Below, piece after piece: positions 33,254-41,579 of a stretch of DNA of 64,000 nucleotides (position 1 is its first letter; each line of letters starts with the position of its first letter). A program made the position numbers and the translations under genes. Below the pieces are notes generated by a model. It was given only the letters and a program-made list of their open reading frames with translations, made no database searches and was not told the DNA's origin. This DNA comes from JBDTSW01 sp963782605 (lineage in GTDB: Bacteria > Actinomycetota > Thermoleophilia > Solirubrobacterales > 70-9): the NCBI GenBank assembly GCA_963782605.1, contig CAWAKK010000004.1, positions 1 to 64,000 on the forward strand, written 5' to 3'.

Positions 33254-34420
33254 GTGGCTGCCTTCCGCTTCACGACTGCGGGCGAGTCGCACGGGCCTGG
33301 GCTCGTCGCGATCGTCGAGGGCCTGCCCGCGGGCCTCGAGATCGACCGCCCGCGCCTCGATCGGGAGATGGCCCGTCGCCAGCTCGGCCATGGCCGTGGT
33401 GGGCGGATGAAGATCGAGTCCGACTCGGTCGAGGTCCGCTCGGGCATCAGGCATGGGCTCACGCTCGGCAGCCCGGTGGCGGTGCTGGTCGCGAATCGCG
33501 ACTACGCCAACTGGGAGGAGCGCATGAACCCGTGGCCGGTCGAGGCCGAGGTCGAGGAGGTGCACACCCCTCGTCCCGGGCATGCCGACCTGGCTGGGCT
33601 CCTCAAGTACGGCTTCTCGGACGCCCGCAACGTGCTCGAGCGCGCATCGGCGCGCGAGACCGCCGCGCGGGTCGCGGCGGGTGGCCTCGCGAAGGAGTTC
33701 CTGCGCGCCGTGGGGGTCTCGGTCTACAGCCACGTGATCAGGATCGGCGGGGTCTCGGCGCCTGAGCCCCGGGAGCTCGATGCCGCGGACTTCGAGGGGA
33801 TCGACGACTCGCCGGTGCGCTGCCTCGACGCCGGGGCGAGCGAGGCGATGGTGGAGGAGATCAACCGGCTGCGCAAGGCCAACGAGAGCCTCGGCGGCGT
33901 CTTCGAGGTGCGCGCCTTCGGCCTGGTGCCCGGGATCGGCTCGCACGTGAGCTGGGAGGAGCGCCTCGACTCGCGGCTTGCGCAAGCGGTGGTCTCGATC
34001 CAGGCCGTGAAAGGCGTCTCGGTGGGGGAGGCATGGGAGGTGGCCGCGCTGCCCGGCTCCGAATCCCACGATGAGATCTTTCACTCTGCGGAGCGCGGCT
34101 GGCACCGCGAGACGAACCGAGCCGGCGGGGTGGAGGGCGGCATGACCAACGGTGAACCACTCGTGGTCCGCGGCGCGCTCAAACCCATCTCCACGCTCAC
34201 GAAGCCGCTTCGCAGCGTCGACACGCAGACCAAGGAGCCGACCGAGGCACTGCGCGAGCGCACCGACTCGACGGTGGTTCCCGCAGCGGGGGTGGTCGCG
34301 GAGGCGATGGTCGCCCTCGTGCTCGCGCGCTGCTATCGCGAGAAGCTGGGCGGCGATCACATCGACGACGTCCTCGCGGCGCTCGACGCCTATCGGGAGC
34401 GGATCGGGTGGCGGCGCTAG
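33254..34420 (+). CDS. aroC: Chorismate synthase
   Basis: 388 aa, GTG start. It converts EPSP to chorismate using reduced FMN. Signature 1, FRFTTAGESHGPGLVAIVEG, is at the N-terminus; signature 2, GHADLAGLLKYGFSDARNVL (near 110); signature 3 region RASARETAARVAAGGLAKEF; C-terminal RSVDTQTKEPTEALRERTDS (near 316). Normal size. It opens the second aro block: aroC, aroK-aroB, aroQ and the M24 peptidase gene are joined by 4-13 nt overlaps. Confidence 0.96.
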   Translation: MAAFRFTTAGESHGPGLVAIVEGLPAGLEIDRPRLDREMARRQLGHGRGGRMKIESDSVEVRSGIRHGLTLGSPVAVLVANRDYANWEERMNPWPVEAEVEEVHTPRPGHADLAGLLKYGFSDARNVLERASARETAARVAAGGLAKEFLRAVGVSVYSHVIRIGGVSAPEPRELDAADFEGIDDSPVRCLDAGASEAMVEEINRLRKANESLGGVFEVRAFGLVPGIGSHVSWEERLDSRLAQAVVSIQAVKGVSVGEAWEVAALPGSESHDEIFHSAERGWHRETNRAGGVEGGMTNGEPLVVRGALKPISTLTKPLRSVDTQTKEPTEALRERTDSTVVPAAGVVAEAMVALVLARCYREKLGGDHIDDVLAALDAYRERIGWRR

Positions 34421-35976
34421 CGAAAGGCGGCGTGCCCGGCGATCCGCAGCCAAAGCGCTCGCTGGTCTTCACGGGCTTCATGGGCGCCGGGAAGTCGCGG
34501 GCGCTGCGGCGTGTGCGCGAGGCCGGAGGCGACGGCGACGACACCGACCTCGTGCTCGAGTCCGAGCTGGGAATGCCGATCCCCGAGTTCTTCGAGCGCG
34601 AGGGCGAGGCCGAGTTTCGCCGGCGTGAGGAGGCGCTTGCTCTCCGGGTCCTGGGCGAGGGGCACGAGGCCGTTTCGCTGGGAGGCGGCGCCGTGCTCTC
34701 CGAGCAGGTTCGCGAGGCCCTCGCGAGCCACACCGTGGTCTGGCTGCGCGTGCCTCCCGACGAGCTCTGGCGCCGAGCCTCCGCTACCGAGCGCCCGCTC
34801 GCGCGCGACCGCGAGGCGTTCATGCGCCTGCACGGTGCCCGCGAGCACCTCTACGCTGAGGCGGCCGACGCGGTCATGCTCTCCGCCGACGCCGTTCCGC
34901 AGGCCCTGGAAAGCCTGAGGGCGCTGGCCGCGATGCCGGCCAATGGAGGGAGGACTCGCCTGATCTGGGCGCAGAGCGAGTCCGGCGGCTACCCGGTGTG
35001 GATCGGCGCCGGCGTGCTCGATCGCGCGCCCTGGCCGGCGCCTGGGCGGCGCGCGATCGTCACGGACACCGCAGTGGGCCGGCTCTACCGCGAGCGCGTG
35101 GAGCCGGTCGATGCCTGGGTCGAGATCGACCCGGGGGAGGGCTCGAAGACGCTGGTGAACGTCGAGAGCGTGCTTGAACAGCTCGCGAAGGAGAACCTGA
35201 CCCGGGATGACCATGTGGTGGCGCTCGGCGGTGGCGTGGTTGGCGACCTCGCGGGCTTCAGCGCGGCCATCTACCAGCGGGGCGTGCCCGTGGTGCAGGT
35301 GCCGACGACGCTTCTGGGACAGGTCGATTCGGCCTATGGGGGCAAGACGGGAGTGGACCTGCCCGACGCCAAGAACTACGCCGGGGCCTATCACCTGCCG
35401 GCGGGCGTGATTGCCGACACCACGACGCTTGCCTCGCTCCCGCGCGTGGAGCTGGCGGCGGGCTTCGTGGAGGTATTGAAGACCGGGCTGCTCGCCGGCG
35501 GTGAGGCCTGGGAGCGGGCGCGCTCGCTCGAGGAGCTCGACCCCGCAGCCCTGGAGGAAATCGTCTTCGACTGTGCGCTCTACAAGCTCGAGGTCGTGGC
35601 CGCCGACGAGCGCGAGAGCGACCGGCGCGAGGTCCTGAACCTGGGCCACACGGTGGGCCATGCGATCGAGGCGGCGAGCGGCTACGGACGCTACCGCCAC
35701 GGCGAGGCGGTGGGGCTCGGGCTGCTCGCCGCGCTGCGAATCTCGGATGCGGAGGAGCTCCGCACAGAGGTGAGGGGCCTCCTCCAGCGTCACGGCCTTC
35801 CGACCTCGCTCGACGCTTCGGTCGAAACCGACGAGATCCTCGAGGCGCTGCGTCGCGACAAGAAGGCCGACGCGAAGGGCCCTCGCTTCGTTCTGCTCGC
35901 GCATCCGGGCGAGCCCGTCACCGGGGCGCGGATCGAGGCCGCTAGGGTCCGCGACGCGGTGGAGGAGCTTCGGTGA
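34408..35976 (+). CDS. aroKB: Bifunctional shikimate kinase / 3-dehydroquinate synthase
   Basis: 522 aa, GTG start overlapping aroC by 13 nt. Residues about 15-175 are AroK: Walker A FTGFMGAGKSRA (about 21-32), DDTDLVLESELGMPIPEFFE (Asp near 48), GEAEFRRREEALALRVL, SLGGGAVLSEQVREAL, and the lid TERPLARDREAF. Residues about 180-522 are AroB: ENLTRDDHVVALGGGVVGDL, AIYQRGVPVVQVPTTLLGQV, DSAYGGKTGVDLPDAKNYAG, NLGHTVGHAIEAASGYGRYR (metal-binding His) and HGEAVGLGLLAALRISD. The two activities are steps 5 and 2 of the shikimate pathway. AroK is slightly short in its N-terminal helix. Confidence 0.95.
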   Translation: MAALAKGGVPGDPQPKRSLVFTGFMGAGKSRALRRVREAGGDGDDTDLVLESELGMPIPEFFEREGEAEFRRREEALALRVLGEGHEAVSLGGGAVLSEQVREALASHTVVWLRVPPDELWRRASATERPLARDREAFMRLHGAREHLYAEAADAVMLSADAVPQALESLRALAAMPANGGRTRLIWAQSESGGYPVWIGAGVLDRAPWPAPGRRAIVTDTAVGRLYRERVEPVDAWVEIDPGEGSKTLVNVESVLEQLAKENLTRDDHVVALGGGVVGDLAGFSAAIYQRGVPVVQVPTTLLGQVDSAYGGKTGVDLPDAKNYAGAYHLPAGVIADTTTLASLPRVELAAGFVEVLKTGLLAGGEAWERARSLEELDPAALEEIVFDCALYKLEVVAADERESDRREVLNLGHTVGHAIEAASGYGRYRHGEAVGLGLLAALRISDAEELRTEVRGLLQRHGLPTSLDASVETDEILEALRRDKKADAKGPRFVLLAHPGEPVTGARIEAARVRDAVEELR

Positions 35977-36413
35977 TGCGCGAGCGGGTGGAGGTCCTCC
36001 ACGGCGTCAACCTGGACCGCCTCGGCGAGCGCGACCCCGAGCACTACGGAAGCCTCACGCTGAACGAGCTGGAGGTGAAGGTCAAGCACTTCGCGACCGA
36101 GCTCGGGCTCGACGCCCAGTTCTTTCACTCCAACCACGAGGGCGAGTTCATCGAGCACATCCACCGACTCCCGGAGGTTGCCGACGGCGCGCTCGTTAAC
36201 GCCGGCGCCTGGAGCCACTACTCCTATGCCGTCCGCGACGCCATCGAGCTCTCGCGCGTCCCGGTGGTGGAGGTCCATCTCTCCGACGTGCAGTCTCGAG
36301 AGGATTGGCGCGCTCGCTCGGTCTTCGACGGCGTCGTCGCCGGAGTCGTCTCAGGCAAGGGATCGGACGGCTATCGTGACGCGCTCGAGATCCTGAAGGC
36401 GGAGCTGGCATGA
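35973..36413 (+). CDS. aroQ: Type II 3-dehydroquinate dehydratase
   Basis: 146 aa (GTG 35973 or ATG 35976), overlapping aroB by 4 nt. Flavodoxin-like dodecameric enzyme. VEVLHGVNLDRLGERDPEHY holds the Asn and catalytic Tyr (NGPNLNLLG..EPxxYG in the family; here HGVNLDRLG). Also seen are FFHSNHEGEFIEHIH (substrate loop), VNAGAWSHYSYAVRDAIEL, VVEVHLSDVQSREDWRARS (catalytic His and Arg). The N-terminal NGPN is altered to HGVN, but the second Asn is kept. It dehydrates 3-dehydroquinate. Confidence 0.93.
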   Translation: MMRERVEVLHGVNLDRLGERDPEHYGSLTLNELEVKVKHFATELGLDAQFFHSNHEGEFIEHIHRLPEVADGALVNAGAWSHYSYAVRDAIELSRVPVVEVHLSDVQSREDWRARSVFDGVVAGVVSGKGSDGYRDALEILKAELA

Positions 36414-37504
36414 GCCGCGCCGACCGGGTGGCCCAGGCGGTCGAGGCCGAGGGCCTTGATTTGCTGATCGTGGCCGATCTCGTTCATCCCGGCGACACGA
36501 CGCGGGACGCGGGGGCCGATGTGTTCTGGCTCACCGGCTTCACCGGCTCGAGCTCGATCTGTCTCATCGGGTCGCAGGAGCGACGCTTTCTCACCGACTT
36601 CCGCTACACGGAGCGCGCCGCCCGCGAGGTCGACGACGCCTTCGATCGCGAGATCCTGGAGGGCCGGATGATGGTCGAGCTCGGCAAGCGCCTGCATGGG
36701 CGGGTGGGCTACGAGGAGGGCGCCACCAGCGTCCTCAATCTGCGCAAGCTGACCGAGGCCGTGGGCGAGGACGTCGAGCTGGTCGCAACCGAGGGAATCG
36801 TCGCCGAGCTGCGCCGCGAGAAGGACCCTGGAGAGGTCAGGCGCATCGCCGCTGCCGCCGAGCTGGCCGATGAGGTCTACGAGTGGATCTGCGAGCAGGG
36901 CCTCGTTGGCCGCGCCGAGCGCGAGGTCCAGCTCGCCGCCGAGCAGCGCATGCGCGAGCTCGGAGCCCAGGATCCGGCATTTCCCACGATCGTCGCGGCG
37001 GGGCCGAACGGAGCGCTCCCGCATCACGAGGCCTCCGATCGAGTGATCGAGGCGGGCGAGCTCGTGACGATCGACATGGGCGCCATCGTCGAGGGCTACT
37101 GCTCCGACTGCACGCGCACCTTCGCCACCGGCGAGCTCGACGAAGAGGCGCGTGCCGTCTACGAGCTGGTGCGCTCCGCGCAGGCCGCGGCACTCGAGGC
37201 GGTCGGGGCCGGCGTCTCCGGGAAGCACGCCGACTCGGTCTCACGCGACCCGATCGTCGAGGCAGGCCACGGCGATCACTACGGGCACGGCTTGGGCCAC
37301 GGGGTGGGGATCGAGGTCCACGAGCCGCCGCGCTTGAGCCAGCGCTACGACGACGAGCTCAAGGTGGGTGACGTCGTCACCGTCGAGCCCGGGATCTACG
37401 TTCCAGGCACCCTGGGGGTGCGAATCGAGGACCTCGTGGCGCTCACAGAGAGCGGCACCCGCAACCTCTCGAGCGTCTCCAAGGACCTTCGCGTCGTCGG
37501 CTGA
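36410..37504 (+). CDS. Xaa-Pro aminopeptidase-like M24 peptidase
   Basis: 364 aa. Creatinase N-terminal domain (about 1-130), then the pita-bread M24 domain. Five metal ligands: ELVTIDMGAIVEGYCSDCTR (two Asp), GHGLGHGVGIEVHEPPRL (His), VVTVEPGIYVPGTLGVRIED (two Glu). It releases N-terminal residues before proline. An M24 peptidase between aroQ/aroD and efp is standard actinobacterial order; here a 5-kb insert separates it from efp. Overlaps aroQ by 4 nt. Confidence 0.93.
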   Translation: MSRADRVAQAVEAEGLDLLIVADLVHPGDTTRDAGADVFWLTGFTGSSSICLIGSQERRFLTDFRYTERAAREVDDAFDREILEGRMMVELGKRLHGRVGYEEGATSVLNLRKLTEAVGEDVELVATEGIVAELRREKDPGEVRRIAAAAELADEVYEWICEQGLVGRAEREVQLAAEQRMRELGAQDPAFPTIVAAGPNGALPHHEASDRVIEAGELVTIDMGAIVEGYCSDCTRTFATGELDEEARAVYELVRSAQAAALEAVGAGVSGKHADSVSRDPIVEAGHGDHYGHGLGHGVGIEVHEPPRLSQRYDDELKVGDVVTVEPGIYVPGTLGVRIEDLVALTESGTRNLSSVSKDLRVVG

Positions 37505-37614
37505 AAGCACCTGTGCCGATGGGCACGAGCCGCGGCCTCGGACGGGCGAATATGAGCGCGAGCCTCGGGTAGCCGGACAGGGCAAGCGACGACCAGGAGA
37601 CGAACGAGAAGAAC

Positions 37615-38193
37615 ATGACTGACGAACTCAACGGCAAGCGAATCGCGTTCTTGGTGGCCAACGAGGGAATCGAGCAGGTCGAGCTCGAGCGTCCATGGCA
37701 GGCGGTAAAGGACGCGGGCGGTGAGCCCGAGCTGATCGCCACCGAGGCGGGCGACGCGCAGGCGTTCAACCATCTCGACAAGGGCGACACGTTCGACGTC
37801 GACAAGACCACGTCTGAGGCCGACGCGGGCGACTACGACGGGCTCATGCTCCCAGGCGGAGTGGCGAACCCCGACAACCTGCGGATGGACGAGAACGCCG
37901 TCGAGTTCGTGCGCGGCTTCTTCGAGTCGGGCAAGCCCGTTGGTGCGATCTGCCACGCCCCGTGGCTCCTGATCGAAGCCGGCGTTGTGGAGGGCCGGAA
38001 GCTCACCTCGTTCCCGAGCCTGAAGACCGATCTGCGCAACGCGGGCGCGGAGTGGGTCGACGAGGAGGTTGTGGTGGACGAGGGCTTCGTCACGAGCCGC
38101 AAGCCGGATGATCTCGACGCGTTCTGCGACAAGATCGTTGAGGAATTCGCTGAGGGTGTGCACTCCGGGCAGCGGGAGGCAACGGTCTCGTAA
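37615..38193 (+). CDS. DJ-1/PfpI family protein
   Basis: 192 aa. Flavodoxin-like fold: KRIAFLVANEGIEQVELERP (conserved Glu), DYDGLMLPGGVANPDNLRMD, and the nucleophile elbow VGAICHAPWLLIEAG, with Cys followed by His near 116-117. The GVANPD motif is typical of the PfpI/YhbO general-stress subgroup, linked to deglycase, protease or chaperone activities. It is followed by a terminator-like hairpin. It opens the stress insert between the M24 peptidase gene and efp. Confidence 0.92.
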   Translation: MTDELNGKRIAFLVANEGIEQVELERPWQAVKDAGGEPELIATEAGDAQAFNHLDKGDTFDVDKTTSEADAGDYDGLMLPGGVANPDNLRMDENAVEFVRGFFESGKPVGAICHAPWLLIEAGVVEGRKLTSFPSLKTDLRNAGAEWVDEEVVVDEGFVTSRKPDDLDAFCDKIVEEFAEGVHSGQREATVS

Positions 38194-38232
38194 GGACTTT
38201 GCCGTCAACGATGAGTTGACGACGCTGAACGG

Positions 38233-38262
38233 GAGGGCGGCTTTCTTCTGGAGCCGTCCTCT
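38233..38262 (+). terminator. Hairpin after the DJ-1 gene
   Basis: GAGGGCGGCT (38233-38242) pairs with AGCCGTCCTC (about 38252-38261), one G-U pair, loop of about nine bases. TCTGCGTTTA follows, a weak U-rich stretch. It ends 40-70 nt after the DJ-1/PfpI stop. Confidence 0.6.
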
Positions 38263-38289
38263 CTGCGTTTAGCCGACGACCCCACCCGG

Positions 38290-38330
38290 GTACAATCCAC
38301 CCAAGCCCGCCACGGATCATCCGTGACGGG
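38290..38330. promoter_or_regulatory. Promoter-like -10 box and palindrome upstream of the sigma factor
   Basis: TACAAT at 38290-38295 is a good -10 candidate. Directly downstream, CCCGcCACGGAT-C-ATCCGTGaCGGG (about 38306-38330) is a near-perfect palindrome with core CACGGAT (38311-38317) / ATCCGTG (38319-38325). It could be an operator or a leader hairpin for the sigma-factor gene starting at 38427. The rest of 38331-38426 has no gene. Confidence 0.45.
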
Positions 38331-38426
38331 TTCACCAAAGGCGACTCAGCCCGCTCGGGGCGTCAGGAACCCACCGAGGTCAGGTTCGTCGCGACTTCTT
38401 CACCACGACCCCAAAGGGGGACCGGT

Positions 38427-39272
38427 ATGTCGCGCGACGGACTCAGCATCGCACCCGGCACGGAGGGGACGGGCCGTTCGACTACCCGACGGCGTCGCGA
38501 CCCGCAGCAGCTCGCGCTCGAGGCGGACATGCTGCGCCGCTATGCCCGCACCCGCGATCCGCGCTTGAAGGCGGAGCTCGCGGAGCGCTTCATGCCGCTG
38601 GCGCGGTCGATGGCGATGCGGTATCGCGGCGGCTCCGAATCGCTCGACGACCTCGTCCAGGTGGCCGCGCTCGGTCTCGTGAAGGCGCTCGAGGGATTCG
38701 ACCCGGACATGGGAAGGCCGTTCGCCGCCTATGCGGTGCCGACCATGCTCGGCGAGCTCCGTCGCCACTTCCGCGACCACGTCTGGAACGTGCACCTCCC
38801 GCGTGGTTTGCAGGAGCGGACCATGGCCGTCAGCAACGCGATCCAGAAGCTGGGCGACGAGCTCGGCGCGTCGCCGACCGTGAGCGACATCGCCGCCAGC
38901 CTCGAGTTGAGCGAGGAGGCCGTATTGGAGGCGATGGAGGCCGAGGAGGCCAGGCGCACGCTGTCGCTCGACGCCCCTCGTAGCTTCGGCGATTCCGAGT
39001 CGGCCCCGGCGATCGAGACCGTCCCGAGCGCGGAGATGGGCTATGAGGCCGTGGAGTCGCAGCTCGCCGCCGCCGCGGCCGAACTGGATGCGCGCGAGCA
39101 GCGGGTGCTGCAGCTCCGCTTCGGGGCCGACCTCACGCAGTATGAGATCGGGACCCAGCTTGGCGTCTCCCAGATGCAGATCTCGCGAATCATGCGTAAG
39201 GCGCTGCGCAAGCTGCTCGCGGCCGTGCAGGATGACGAGCCGCCGGTCGGCTCGACCCGTGTAGCGGCCTGA
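38427..39272 (+). CDS. SigB/SigF-type RNA polymerase sigma factor
   Basis: 281 aa, Shine-Dalgarno AAAGGGGG. Group 3 sigma: region 2 (about 50-115, LAERFMPLARSMAMRY, DDLVQVAALGLVKALEGFDP, FAAYAVPTMLGELRRHFRDH), region 3 (about 120-185, VHLPRGLQERTMAVSNAIQK, LGASPTVSDIAASLELSEEA), region 4 (about 215-270, LDAREQRVLQLRFGADLTQY, GVSQMQISRIMRKALRKLL). Family members direct general-stress regulons and are held by HATPase anti-sigma factors released by STAS anti-anti-sigma proteins; such candidates lie at 41580 and 46836. Confidence 0.93.
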   Translation: MSRDGLSIAPGTEGTGRSTTRRRRDPQQLALEADMLRRYARTRDPRLKAELAERFMPLARSMAMRYRGGSESLDDLVQVAALGLVKALEGFDPDMGRPFAAYAVPTMLGELRRHFRDHVWNVHLPRGLQERTMAVSNAIQKLGDELGASPTVSDIAASLELSEEAVLEAMEAEEARRTLSLDAPRSFGDSESAPAIETVPSAEMGYEAVESQLAAAAAELDAREQRVLQLRFGADLTQYEIGTQLGVSQMQISRIMRKALRKLLAAVQDDEPPVGSTRVAA

Positions 39273-39347
39273 GCCCCGCCGGTTTCGCCCGCTCTTTGGT
39301 GGGGTAAAGCCGGGCTGCATGAGCGGGTGGCGACCCGAGGGGGCGCG

Positions 39348-41225
39348 ATGAGCGCCGGAACCGAGTTCGGCACGATCGAGACCAAGATCCCGGCGCGGCT
39401 GGATCGGCTCCCGTGGGCGGGCTTTCACTGGCGCGTCGTGCTCGGGCTCGGGATCGTCTGGATTCTCGACGGGCTCGAGGTCACGATCATCGGCTTCCTG
39501 GCGCCGACGCTGGTGGAGCCCGGCAGCGGGATCGAGCTCACCGATACCCACATAGCCACCGCCGCCTCGCTGTACGTCGCCGGCGCCTGCACCGGCGCGC
39601 TCTTCTTCGGCCAGCTCACCGATCGCTTCGGGCGCAAGAAGCTCTTCATGATCACGCTCGGCCTCTACTTGCTCGCCACGGTCGCCACCGCCTTCTCAAC
39701 GACGCCGCTGTGGTTCCTGCTCGCCCGCTTCTTCACCGGCGCCGGGATCGGCGGTGAGTACGCGGCCATCAACTCCGCCATCGACGAGCTGATCCCGGCG
39801 AGGGCTCGCGGCCGGGTCGACCTGATCATCAACGGGTCGTTCTGGCTGGGGGCGGCGGGTGGAGCGCTGCTGTCGCTCGTCTTCCTCAAGGAATCGATCT
39901 TCGCGCTCGACGTCGGCTGGCGCGTCGCGTTCGGGATGGGCGCCGTCCTCGGCCTCGGGATCCTGCTGGTGCGCCGCAACGTGCCTGAGAGCCCGCGCTG
40001 GCTCTTCATCCATGGTCGGGAGGAAGAGGCGGAGGAGATCGTCGACGAGATCGAGCGTGGGGTGGAGCACGACAGCGATCAGGAGCTCTCCGAGCCCGGC
40101 GACTCGATCACGGTGAAGCAGCGCAAGACCGTGCCCTTCCGCGAGATCGCGAGCACGGCGTTCAAGACCTATCCGAAGCGGGCGACGCTCGGGCTCTCCC
40201 TGTTCGTCGGGCAGGCGTTCATCTACAACGCGGTGACGTTCACGCTCGGGCTCACGCTCACGACCTACTTCGGCGTGGCCACCGACAAGATCGGGCTCTT
40301 CTACGCCGTCTTCGCGGCCGGCAACTTCCTCGGCCCGCTGCTGCTCGGTCGCCTGTTCGACACGGTCGGTCGCAAGCCGATGATCGCGGGGACGTATCTG
40401 ACGTCGGCCGTGATGCTGGTGGTTGTGGCGGTCCTTCTGAGTGGCTGCGACTCCACGAGCTGCGAGGGCACGCTCTCGGACTGGGCGGTCACGGCGGCGC
40501 TCACGGTGACGTTCTTCTTCGCCTCGGCCGGGGCATCGTCGGCGTATCTCACCGTGAGCGAGATCTTCCCGATGGAGGTGCGCGCGCTCGCGATCGCGTT
40601 CTTCTATGCGATCGGAACTGCGATCGGCGGAATCACCGGGCCGCAGGTCTTCCAGCGGCTGGGCGAGACCAGCACCGACAGCCTCATGGTCGCCTACCTG
40701 ATCGGTGCGGCGGTGATGGCGATCGGCGGTCTGGTGGAGATCGTCTTGGGTGTGCGGGCCGAGCAGCAATCGCTCGAGGACATCGCGACGCCGATCAGCG
40801 CTGAGAAGACGGAGGGTGAGGCCGAGGAGGACGAGGCATCGCAGCGTCGCGAGGACACCGAGCGGCGCCACAGGGCGCGCGCGGAGCGCGAGCGCACCGG
40901 CATGCGGCGCTACCGTCCCGGGCCAGGGACCGCGTCGTTCTCGCCGTTCATCGGCGAGCCGGCGCCGATTCCCGACCAGGGTCGCATCGACGAGGAGATC
41001 GGCTTGATCGCGGCGGCGCTGGTCGAGCACGGACGGCTCTCGCGCGAGGAGCTCGGCCGGCGCATCGGCGCCCGCTACTGGGGTCCCGGGCGCTTCCGCT
41101 CGGCCCTCCGCGAGGCGGTGGCAGAGGGCGCCGCGCGGCGGGCTGGCCGCAACCTCTACGCACCGCCCCGCCACGCCGACATCGAGGGGGGCGGCCCCGG
41201 CTCACCCGCCCCGTCCGGCGCTTAG
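39348..41225 (+). CDS. MFS transporter with C-terminal winged-helix-like cytosolic domain
   Basis: 625 aa from ATG 39348. Residues about 20-470 form a 12-helix sugar-porter-like MFS core: VLGLGIVWILDGLEVTIIGF, the motif-A loop GQLTDRFGRKKLFM, GIGGEYAAINSAIDELIPAR, LGRLFDTVGRKPMIAGTYLT. Then a highly charged linker (about 485-545, EKTEGEAEEDEASQRREDTE) and a compact domain about 548-607: EEIGLIAAALVEHGRLSREE, LGRRIGARYWGPGRFRSALR, EAVAEGAARRAGRNLYAPP, whose helix-helix-helix-wing layout resembles a winged helix. A Pro/Gly tail follows. Substrate unknown. Confidence 0.85.
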   Translation: MSAGTEFGTIETKIPARLDRLPWAGFHWRVVLGLGIVWILDGLEVTIIGFLAPTLVEPGSGIELTDTHIATAASLYVAGACTGALFFGQLTDRFGRKKLFMITLGLYLLATVATAFSTTPLWFLLARFFTGAGIGGEYAAINSAIDELIPARARGRVDLIINGSFWLGAAGGALLSLVFLKESIFALDVGWRVAFGMGAVLGLGILLVRRNVPESPRWLFIHGREEEAEEIVDEIERGVEHDSDQELSEPGDSITVKQRKTVPFREIASTAFKTYPKRATLGLSLFVGQAFIYNAVTFTLGLTLTTYFGVATDKIGLFYAVFAAGNFLGPLLLGRLFDTVGRKPMIAGTYLTSAVMLVVVAVLLSGCDSTSCEGTLSDWAVTAALTVTFFFASAGASSAYLTVSEIFPMEVRALAIAFFYAIGTAIGGITGPQVFQRLGETSTDSLMVAYLIGAAVMAIGGLVEIVLGVRAEQQSLEDIATPISAEKTEGEAEEDEASQRREDTERRHRARAERERTGMRRYRPGPGTASFSPFIGEPAPIPDQGRIDEEIGLIAAALVEHGRLSREELGRRIGARYWGPGRFRSALREAVAEGAARRAGRNLYAPPRHADIEGGGPGSPAPSGA

Positions 41226-41238
41226 GAGGAGTTTCGCT

Positions 41239-41478
41239 GTGGCGCTCCCCTGCCGCATCGTGGGCCATCGTGCGCGCTTTTGGGCCGAAGGCGCGACCAT
41301 GCACTGGGAGTGCGAGCGCGCCTGTGGCCTCGTCGGGGAGAAGCAGTACGCGAGCCCGGAGGATGCCTCGCGCTACGCCCGGGCGTTCAATCGAGAGGAC
41401 GCCGAGGATCTCGGTCGCCGCTCGCCGATCTCGCTGCTGCCGCTGCGCCTCGGACGGCGTCAGCGAGCCAAGAGCTGA
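41239..41478 (+). CDS. Small cysteine-containing conserved-looking protein
   Basis: 79 aa, GTG start with AGGAG 11 nt upstream. CRIVGHRARFWAEGATMHWE, CERACGLVGEK: two cysteine groups (C5; C26 and C30) with His make a half zinc-ribbon pattern. The second half, YASPEDASRYARAFNREDAE, DLGRRSPISLLPLRLGRR, is a compact helix plus basic tail. It looks like an actinobacterial small protein often seen next to transporters or stress genes; function unknown. Confidence 0.72.
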   Translation: MALPCRIVGHRARFWAEGATMHWECERACGLVGEKQYASPEDASRYARAFNREDAEDLGRRSPISLLPLRLGRRQRAKS

Positions 41479-41521
41479 GGCGGTCCCCGCGCCCTAGATC
41501 CGGGGGCTTCCGCTTGGGTGC

Positions 41522-41536
41522 ATCCGAGATTCGGAT
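41522..41536. promoter_or_regulatory. Small palindrome upstream of the MEDS-HATPase gene
   Basis: ATCCGA-GAT-TCGGAT, 6-3-6, 44-58 nt upstream of the preferred start (ATG 41580). It sits in an AT-richer stretch (TACCCTTTTTAAGG follows), compatible with a promoter/operator region. Too short to be conclusive. Confidence 0.3.
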
Positions 41537-41579
41537 TTCTGCGTACCCTTTTTAAGGATCCCCGGTTAAGAAGGTGAAG

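Noticed and set aside
33143..34453. 436-aa minus-strand open frame across aroC
   Set aside because: Antisense to a fully conserved aroC; His/Arg-rich and without motifs.
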